Shown here piece after piece: positions 16,414 to 21,003 of a stretch of 21,003 nucleotides of DNA. The number at the start of each line of letters is the position of its first letter. The stretch's first letter is position 1. The position numbers and the translations under genes are program-made. A model generated the notes under the pieces. That model was not told the origin of the DNA. It ran no database searches and saw only the letters and a program-made list of their open reading frames with translations. The stretch comes from Desulfobacteraceae bacterium UBA5616 (lineage in GTDB: Bacteria; Desulfobacterota; Desulfobacteria; Desulfobacterales; UBA5616): assembly GCA_002423615.1 (NCBI GenBank), contig DIKO01000035.1, positions 1 through 21,003 on the forward strand. The letters are read 5' to 3'.

Positions 16414-16458
16414 GCCCATATTTTACCACCTTACCTTGAAATGCCTCTCATAAACAGC

Positions 16459-16488
16459 TTGACTTTAACGGGGTTAAAATAATATATA
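16459..16488 (+). promoter_or_regulatory. Promoter of the zapB-zapA pair with an internal dyad
   Basis: The -35 is TTGACT (16459-16464), the spacer 18 nt, and the -10 TATATA (16483-16488) within an AT run. The spacer and the last base of the -35 hold a perfect dyad, TTTAAC-GGG-GTTAAA (16464-16478). The expected transcript start is only about 15 nt before the zapB start codon. Confidence 0.6.
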
Positions 16489-16509
16489 TAAAAAAAATGA
16501 GGTGATGAA

Positions 16510-16749
16510 TTGGATAACGAAAATATTGTTAGACAATTTGAAGAGCTTGAGCAAAAAATAGACGCACTGCTGAAAGCCTGTAAATTTTACGAGGCTGAAA
16601 ATTTAGAACTTAAAAATAAAAGCGAAAGGTTAGAAGAGGATCTTAGAGCCAAGGCAGAAGCTGAAAACAGCTATCGCCAGGAGAAAGCAATGATTCGAAC
16701 CAAGGTCGATAACCTCCTGGCAAAAATAAATGATGTTGACAAAAAATAA
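16510..16749 (+). CDS. zapB: Small coiled-coil protein, ZapB-like cell-division factor
   Basis: 79 residues, almost entirely predictable coiled coil (heptad-rich Glu, Leu, Lys and Ala from residue 5 to 75). Size and composition match ZapB, which binds ZapA and links the Z ring to the chromosome terminus region. The start is a TTG at 16510, with GAGGTGA about 6 nt upstream. The nearby ATGs at 16497 and 16505 are in other frames. It is followed within 50 nt by zapA, which supports the call. Short coiled coils are weakly diagnostic, so a YabA- or SlyX-like identity cannot be excluded from sequence alone. Confidence 0.75.
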   Translation: MDNENIVRQFEELEQKIDALLKACKFYEAENLELKNKSERLEEDLRAKAEAENSYRQEKAMIRTKVDNLLAKINDVDKK

Positions 16750-16796
16750 TTACAGCAAAAGATCGCGGGTATGCGGAAAGGCATGTTGCGCATTCA

Positions 16797-17099
16797 TTGG
16801 AAAACCTTATCTCCATTAAGCTTTTTGGTCATGTCTATAAATTTAAAACCCAATCGGAAACGGTGAGCGCTCAACAGGCTGCGGATCTACTGGTTGAGGA
16901 AGTTGAGCGGATTCATGAACCGGTCACCGGTTATTTGCCGGATATGACGAAAATTACGATATTAATATCGGCCGCATTAAATTTTGCGCAACAGATCAAT
17001 GATTTGAAAAAGGATCATTCGGAATTGGTAAAAAATCTGAATGAGCGCTCCGCTAGGTTGCTAAACGTTATTGACGATGGTTTTATCAAAAATGAATAG
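16797..17099 (+). CDS. zapA: Cell division protein ZapA
   Basis: 100 residues. ZapA bundles FtsZ filaments at mid-cell. The N-terminal ENLISIKLFGHVYKFKT beta-hairpin domain, the helix with AADLLVEEVERI, and a C-terminal coiled coil from about residue 55 match the family (DUF710). The start is TTG at 16797, the only standard start codon in this frame after the TGA at 16737-16739. No good ribosome binding site is visible, so translation may be coupled to or weakly initiated from the zapB message. A 7-bp hairpin and then the 6S RNA gene follow it. Confidence 0.88.
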   Translation: MENLISIKLFGHVYKFKTQSETVSAQQAADLLVEEVERIHEPVTGYLPDMTKITILISAALNFAQQINDLKKDHSELVKNLNERSARLLNVIDDGFIKNE

Positions 17100-17109
17100 G
17101 GTTTTACCA

Positions 17110-17150
17110 TTGCCGGTAATCCCCAGGCCTTTAAGCAAAATGCCCGGCAA
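17110..17150 (+). repeat. Inverted repeat after zapA
   Basis: TTGCCGG (17110-17116) pairs perfectly with CCGGCAA (17144-17150) around 27 nt. It lies just after the zapA stop and before the 6S RNA promoter. Only a broken T-rich stretch follows, so it is a weak terminator at best. It may be a 3'-end or processing hairpin. Confidence 0.45.
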
Positions 17151-17162
17151 CATCTGGTTTGT

Positions 17163-17191
17163 TTGACGAATAATGAAAAACCCGGTTTAGT
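17163..17191 (+). promoter_or_regulatory. Promoter of the 6S RNA gene
   Basis: The -35 is TTGACG (17163-17168), the spacer 17 nt, and the -10 TTTAGT (17186-17191). It predicts a transcript start near 17197-17199, which is where the closing stem of the predicted 6S RNA begins. Confidence 0.65.
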
Positions 17192-17196
17192 TTGGG

Positions 17197-17380
17197 ACCC
17201 CCACCGTGTTCGTGATTGGAAGAAGTTCTTTGACCCAACACTTCATGCAAGGGGGCCTTCACTGGTTTCGGTGAGCAGGTTCCGATCTTATACGGAAAAG
17301 CCTAAAGAAACTAAAAGGCGCCCACATAAATAATTTTGGCTCAAAGGCCTTACGACACGGCACAATGGTGGGGGTTTCCA
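17197..17380 (+). ncRNA. ssrS: 6S RNA (RNA polymerase holoenzyme regulator)
   Basis: 6S RNA binds housekeeping RNA polymerase by mimicking an open promoter. The sequence folds as the family requires. The closing stem pairs ACCCCCACC (17197-17205) with GGTGGGGGT (17367-17375), extended inward by CGTG/CACG. A second helix pairs CTTTGACCCA (17228-17237) with TGGCTCAAAG (17337-17346, one mismatch). An internal bubble (17238-17250 against 17324-17336) comes next. A stem GGGGGCCTT (17251-17259) pairs with AAGGCGCCC (17315-17323, one mismatch). The apical part, GGTGAGCA, then a CCG/CGG hairpin, then AAGCCTAAAGAAACT, resembles the E. coli 6S apical region. Length about 184 nt is typical. The position right after zapA is the classical location. 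The exact ends are inferred. Confidence 0.85.
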
Positions 17381-17381
17381 A

Positions 17382-17746
17382 TCATTTATCTTATTTCGGC
17401 CAAACCCCATTATTCAATAACAAACCGCCTTGCGTTTCTTATCCTTCTAAGATCCTTTTCCTTGGAATCTCTCATTTTTCCATTTATCGTGTGAGCTGTC
17501 TGGATGTTCGTCATGGTTTTGAAAATGACTCGGCATCAAAAGCAGAATTCGTCCGGCAGATTCTGCACATGGGGCCAGGGTATTTTACAGACAGTTAAAT
17601 ATGGTAAACAAAAAAAGTGTTCCGTAATCTTTGAAATTATATGAATACGAGACGATAGTTATTTTGAGGTTACTGAAATTGATAAATAAAACCGGACCTG
17701 CTGAAGTTAAACGTCAATCGTTCTTAAGCCGCTGAGGAGATACATA
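17382..17746 (+). other. Intergenic stretch between 6S RNA and rny, with a possible rny promoter
   Basis: About 365 nt without a supported gene. A 77-codon open frame (17365-17598) starts inside the 6S closing stem, lacks a ribosome binding site and resembles nothing I know. A promoter-like pair, TTGAAA (17631-17636), 17 nt, GATAGT (17654-17659), could drive rny, which has a GAGGAGA ribosome binding site just before its ATG. The folate gene (5-formyltetrahydrofolate cyclo-ligase) that often accompanies 6S RNA elsewhere is not present. Confidence 0.45.
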
Positions 17747-19309
17747 ATGATCGGATATTATATAATAACAGGTCTTATATCGTTTGGCCTGGGCCTGGTG
17801 ATCTCACGCTGGGCATTGCTGAAAAGAGCGACGAATCAGGTTAAAGATGCAAATAGTGAAGCTGAAAGAACGATAAAGGATGCCCAGAGAAGGGCGGAAA
17901 CCATTATCAAGGAAGCCGACCTTGATGCAAAAGACAAGCTTTTCAGAATGAAAAGTGATTTTGATGCTGAAACAAAAGACATCCGCGATGAATTTGCCAA
18001 AAAAGAAAAAAGATTGATGCAGAAGGAAGAGAATATTGATCTCAAGATTAATGAATACGATCAAAAATTCAAGGAATTAACCCGCCGTGAAGGCTTGGTC
18101 CTGAAAAAAGAGGAAACACTTGAAAAGGACGAGAAAAAATTTAATTCCCTGATTGAGGAGCAGCAGAGACAGCTTGAAAAAATATCCGGGTTGACTTCCG
18201 AGCAGGCAAAAGAATTATTGATGCAGGCGATGGAGAATGAGGCACGGTATGAAGGCGCTAAAATGATCAAGCGGATCGAATCCGAATCCAGGGAAGAGGC
18301 GGAAAAAAAAGCTAAAAACATAATCGCAACGTCAATTCAAAGATATGCTGCCGAGTTTATTTCCGAGAGGGTCGTTTCGGTGGTCCAGCTTCCCAATGAT
18401 GAAATGAAAGGCCGGATTATCGGTCGGGAGGGCAGAAATATCAGGGCTCTGGAAGCAGCAACCGGCATTGATCTGATCATCGACGATACGCCTGAAGCGG
18501 TTATCCTTTCGGGATTCAACCCGGTGAGGAGGGAAGTCGCACGCTTGTCGCTGACCCGTCTCATTTCGGATGGCCGGATTCATCCGGCACGAATCGAAGA
18601 TGTTGTTAAAAAAGTTGAGCAGGAGGTCGATAAGACCATTAAGGAAGCTGGGGAACAGGCGGCATTTGATTTGGGTGTTCATGGCATCAACCCTGAATTG
18701 ATAAAGTATCTTGGGAGGTTGAAGTTCAGAACCAGTTATGCCCAGAATGTCTTGCAACACTCCATTGAGGTCGGTTTTTTATGCGGTATTATGGCCGCTG
18801 AATTAGGACTTAACCAGAAAATGGCCAGACGAATGGGACTTCTCCATGACCTCGGCAAAGCGGTGGATCATGAAGTGGAAGGCCCCCATGCAACCATCGG
18901 CGCAAAACTGGCCAAAAAATACGGCGAAGCCCCAAAGATCGTTCACGCGATCGCCGCTCACCATGAAGATGTGCCCCCAAACACTGTTTATGCCTTACTC
19001 GTTCAAGCTGCCGACGGGTTGTCCGGCGCAAGACCGGGAGCACGAAAAGAGATGCTCGAAAATTATATTAAAAGGCTTGAAGAACTTGAAAATATAGCTA
19101 ATAAATTTGATGGAGTATCAAATACCTACGCCATCCAGGCCGGAAGAGAGCTGCGAGTTATTGTTGAAAGCGATAAAATCGACGATGGAGAAGCCATCCT
19201 GCTGAGTCGCGATATCGCCAAAAAGATTGAAGAAACCCTGACTTTCCCGGGGCAGATAAAAGTTACGGTTATTCGTGAGACCCGCGCTGTGGAATATGCC
19301 AATAAATAA
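17747..19309 (+). CDS. rny: Ribonuclease Y
   Basis: 520 residues, full length. RNase Y is a membrane-anchored endoribonuclease that starts decay of many mRNAs. The N terminus has one transmembrane helix (about 3-22). A long charged coiled coil follows (about 28-190). The KH domain carries the GxxG loop IIGREGRN (224-231). The HD metal-dependent catalytic domain has His338 (QHSIEVG) and the HD pair His367-Asp368 (LLHDLGKAVDHE). The C-terminal domain ends with PGQIKVTVIRE. The ATG at 17747 has GAGGAGA upstream. It is followed by tyrS 29 nt later. Its location next to 6S RNA and zapA is noteworthy. Confidence 0.97.
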   Translation: MIGYYIITGLISFGLGLVISRWALLKRATNQVKDANSEAERTIKDAQRRAETIIKEADLDAKDKLFRMKSDFDAETKDIRDEFAKKEKRLMQKEENIDLKINEYDQKFKELTRREGLVLKKEETLEKDEKKFNSLIEEQQRQLEKISGLTSEQAKELLMQAMENEARYEGAKMIKRIESESREEAEKKAKNIIATSIQRYAAEFISERVVSVVQLPNDEMKGRIIGREGRNIRALEAATGIDLIIDDTPEAVILSGFNPVRREVARLSLTRLISDGRIHPARIEDVVKKVEQEVDKTIKEAGEQAAFDLGVHGINPELIKYLGRLKFRTSYAQNVLQHSIEVGFLCGIMAAELGLNQKMARRMGLLHDLGKAVDHEVEGPHATIGAKLAKKYGEAPKIVHAIAAHHEDVPPNTVYALLVQAADGLSGARPGARKEMLENYIKRLEELENIANKFDGVSNTYAIQAGRELRVIVESDKIDDGEAILLSRDIAKKIEETLTFPGQIKVTVIRETRAVEYANK

Positions 19310-19338
19310 ATTTAATTAATGGGTTAAAGGAAATCCGA

Positions 19339-20625
19339 ATGACAAGAATCATGGACGTTTTACAAGAACGGGGGTTCATTGAACAAAAAACCCATGAAGC
19401 TGAACTAACGGAATATCTGTCGGGGGAAAACACCTCCTGTTACGTTGGGTTTGACCCTACCGCATCAAGCCTTCATGCTGGAAGCCTGGTTCCCATAATG
19501 GCTCTGGCGCATATGCAGCGGAATGGACACCGGCCCATCGCTCTGGTGGGTGGTGGAACCGGCCTTGTGGGCGACCCCAGCGGCAAAACTGAAATGAGAA
19601 AAATGCTGACTCTCGAGCAGGTGAACGAGAATGCCGCCGCCATTAAAGCCCAGCTTTCGAGATTCATCGATTTTTCAGGCAATAAAGCCGAGCTGGTAAA
19701 CAACGCGGATTGGTTGACGGAATTGAAATATATCCCGTTCTTAAGAGACATCGGCCGACATTTCAGCGTTAATCGGATGATTAAAACGGAAAGCTGCAAA
19801 TTAAGGTTGAATTCCGAAGAGGGGTTAAGTTTTATCGAATTCAATTATATGCTTCTGCAGGCCTATGATTTTCTGGTCCTCGCCAATAAGTATGACTGCC
19901 GGCTTCAAATGGGTGGGAGCGACCAATGGGGAAATATCGTTGCCGGGATTGAATTGATCAGAAAAGTCAGCCGGAAATCTGCCTTCGGCATAACCTTTCC
20001 ACTGATTACGACGAGCAGTGGCGCAAAAATGGGCAAGACGGCCGGTGGGGCCGTGTGGCTCGATCCGGAGAGAACCTCGCCTTACGAATACTTTCAATAC
20101 TGGGTCAATACGGATGATAAGGATGTTGTTCGATTTCTGGCCTTATACACCTTTTTACCCATGAGCGAGATCAATGCAGCCGGAAAATTAAAAGACGCGG
20201 ATTTAAATGCGGCAAAAAAAGTATTGGCCTTTGAAACCACCAAATTGGTACATGGACAGGATGAGGCGCTAAAGGCATACCAGGCGGCATTAAATATGTT
20301 CGGGTCACAGCCGATGGACAAAGATATCCTTCCATCAAGCTCCATACATGGGAATCCCCGGGAGGCGGATGCAATGTCAGTTCCCCAGACGGTTATGGAT
20401 ATCGGTGATTTCAAAGAGGGGATCCCGGTATTTAAACTGTTCAGACTGGTCGGTCTGGCAGATTCCGGTGGTGCTGCCAGAAGGCTGATTTCCCAAGGCG
20501 GCGCCTATGTTAACGGCCGACGGATAGATAAAATTGATGAAATGATAATGTTCAATAATATCATTGACATGGAGATTATGCTGAGGGCCGGGAAAAAAAA
20601 ATACCATAAAATTAAGATTAAATAA
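19339..20625 (+). CDS. tyrS: Tyrosyl-tRNA synthetase
   Basis: 428 residues, the usual length. A class I aminoacyl-tRNA synthetase charging tRNA-Tyr. The HIGH-type motif is HAGS (46-49) in ASSLHAGSLVP. The Tyr-recognition loop GGSDQWGN is at 192-199. The KMSKS equivalent is KMGKT (230-234). A C-terminal S4-like RNA-binding domain (about 360-425) contains FKLFRLVGLADSGGAARRL and GAYVNGRRI. AAAGGA lies about 8 nt before the ATG. It is probably co-transcribed with rny. No intrinsic terminator is obvious before the rRNA promoters. Confidence 0.97.
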   Translation: MTRIMDVLQERGFIEQKTHEAELTEYLSGENTSCYVGFDPTASSLHAGSLVPIMALAHMQRNGHRPIALVGGGTGLVGDPSGKTEMRKMLTLEQVNENAAAIKAQLSRFIDFSGNKAELVNNADWLTELKYIPFLRDIGRHFSVNRMIKTESCKLRLNSEEGLSFIEFNYMLLQAYDFLVLANKYDCRLQMGGSDQWGNIVAGIELIRKVSRKSAFGITFPLITTSSGAKMGKTAGGAVWLDPERTSPYEYFQYWVNTDDKDVVRFLALYTFLPMSEINAAGKLKDADLNAAKKVLAFETTKLVHGQDEALKAYQAALNMFGSQPMDKDILPSSSIHGNPREADAMSVPQTVMDIGDFKEGIPVFKLFRLVGLADSGGAARRLISQGGAYVNGRRIDKIDEMIMFNNIIDMEIMLRAGKKKYHKIKIK

Positions 20626-20635
20626 TAAAAAACCC

Positions 20636-20664
20636 TTGACCAAATTAGAAACTCAATGTAAAAA
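20636..20664 (+). promoter_or_regulatory. rRNA operon promoter, first of three (upstream)
   Basis: TTGACC (20636-20641), 17-nt spacer, TAAAAA (20659-20664). It begins 11 nt after the tyrS stop codon. Confidence 0.5.
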
Positions 20665-20724
20665 GCGCACACGTTTTAAGGAAAGCCATCCGGTAGATTT
20701 GGATGCCGGAACCGAAAAACATTC

Positions 20725-20752
20725 TTGACAGAATAATGTTCTTTAGTATATT
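20725..20752 (+). promoter_or_regulatory. rRNA operon promoter, second of three (strongest)
   Basis: A perfect -35 TTGACA (20725-20730), 16-nt spacer, and TATATT (20747-20752), one base from the -10 consensus. It lies about 230 nt before the 16S start. Confidence 0.8.
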
Positions 20753-20821
20753 TAAAAAATTTCCTGGAAGATCGCATTCTGAAAAGCCCAGACTAAAAAC
20801 CCGAATTAGGGAAAATAATGG

Positions 20822-20851
20822 TTGACAGCTTACAGGAAAGTGTTGTAAAAA
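20822..20851 (+). promoter_or_regulatory. rRNA operon promoter, third of three (proximal)
   Basis: A perfect TTGACA (20822-20827), 18-nt spacer, and TAAAAA (20846-20851). It lies about 130 nt before the 16S start. Confidence 0.55.
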
Positions 20852-20897
20852 AATTGTCTCTTCACAATCAGTGAGGTGCCGGCCAACGGGTTGGGTT

Positions 20898-20909
20898 TGA
20901 TCTTTGAAA
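20898..20909 (+). promoter_or_regulatory. rRNA leader boxA antitermination element
   Basis: TGATCTTTGAAA matches 9 of 12 positions of the E. coli boxA (TGCTCTTTAACA), and the TCTTTGAAAACT form is common in rRNA leaders. It sits in the transcribed leader, about 70 nt before the 16S gene. NusB/NusE would bind it to prevent premature termination. Confidence 0.75.
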
Positions 20910-20952
20910 ACTAAATAGCAGCAGCTTGTGAGTTAGGTCTCAAGTTAATCGA

Positions 20953-20970
20953 GTTACTTTTCGGAGTAGC
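20953..20970 (+). other. Leader hairpin just before 16S rRNA
   Basis: GTTACT (20953-20958) pairs with AGTAGC (20965-20970, one G-T pair) around TTTCGG. It is 10 nt from the 16S 5' end, in the segment where precursor processing usually occurs. The role is inferred. Confidence 0.4.
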
Positions 20971-20980
20971 TATAAGGAAT

Positions 20981-21003
20981 TAATTGGAGAGTTTGATCCT
21001 GGC
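20981..21003 (+). rRNA. rrs: 16S ribosomal RNA, 5' end (partial)
   Basis: TAATTGGAGAGTTTGATCCT followed by GGC aligns with the conserved 16S 5' end, which contains the universal AGAGTTTGATC site. The gene is cut off by the window end after about 23 bases. Confidence 0.95.

Noticed and set aside
17365..17598. 77-codon open frame on the plus strand between 6S RNA and rny
   Set aside because: It starts inside the 6S closing stem, has no ribosome binding site, and has an unremarkable composition with no recognised family.

Overview
The window looks like a chromosomal segment of a Gram-negative bacterium, most likely Desulfobacterota (Deltaproteobacteria, Desulfobacterales-like). This placement is an inference from three things: an F1Fo ATP synthase operon that starts with two b-type subunits and lacks atpB and atpE; a zapB-zapA-6S RNA-rny-tyrS run in which RNase Y occurs in a didermic rod; and the general character of the proteins. 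No database search was possible.

Left part (1-2300). The 3' end of a probable DUF1329-family gene is cut by the window edge and possibly frameshifted. It converges, across a symmetrical terminator, on a minus-strand gene for a secreted Sel1-repeat protein with ten 36-residue repeats. A non-coding stretch follows, then a tRNA-Pro(GGG) gene on the minus strand with its own terminator.

Cell-wall block (2455-10124, all plus strand). A cytoplasmic LD-carboxypeptidase (LdcA, family S66) and a cytosolic-looking serine hydrolase of the class C beta-lactamase fold overlap by 4 nt. They lie directly upstream of the complete rod-shape cluster mreB-mreC-mreD-mrdA(PBP2)-mrdB(RodA). MreB filaments, the MreC/MreD scaffold, the RodA glycosyltransferase and the PBP2 transpeptidase together form the elongation machine. 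LdcA, and possibly its partner, would act on turnover products of the same wall.

Energy block (10202-16413). A sigma70-type promoter precedes atpF'-atpF-atpH-atpA-atpG-atpD-atpC, which ends at a strong intrinsic terminator. The first four genes are joined by overlapping stop and start codons. Genes for Fo subunits a and c are absent and must lie elsewhere.

Division/RNA block (16459-20625). A promoter containing a dyad drives a small coiled-coil ZapB-like protein and ZapA. Between zapA and rny I find an unannotated 6S RNA (about 17197-17380), with its own promoter and a foldable 6S architecture. RNase Y and tyrosyl-tRNA synthetase follow.

Right edge (20636-21003). Three tandem promoter-like elements and a boxA lead into the first bases of a 16S rRNA gene.

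Most of the window is conserved housekeeping DNA and I see no clear novel system. The points most worth a second look are the 6S RNA, the ldcA-serine hydrolase pair upstream of mreB, the signal-peptide-like N termini on both ATP synthase b subunits, and the homogeneous Sel1 array.
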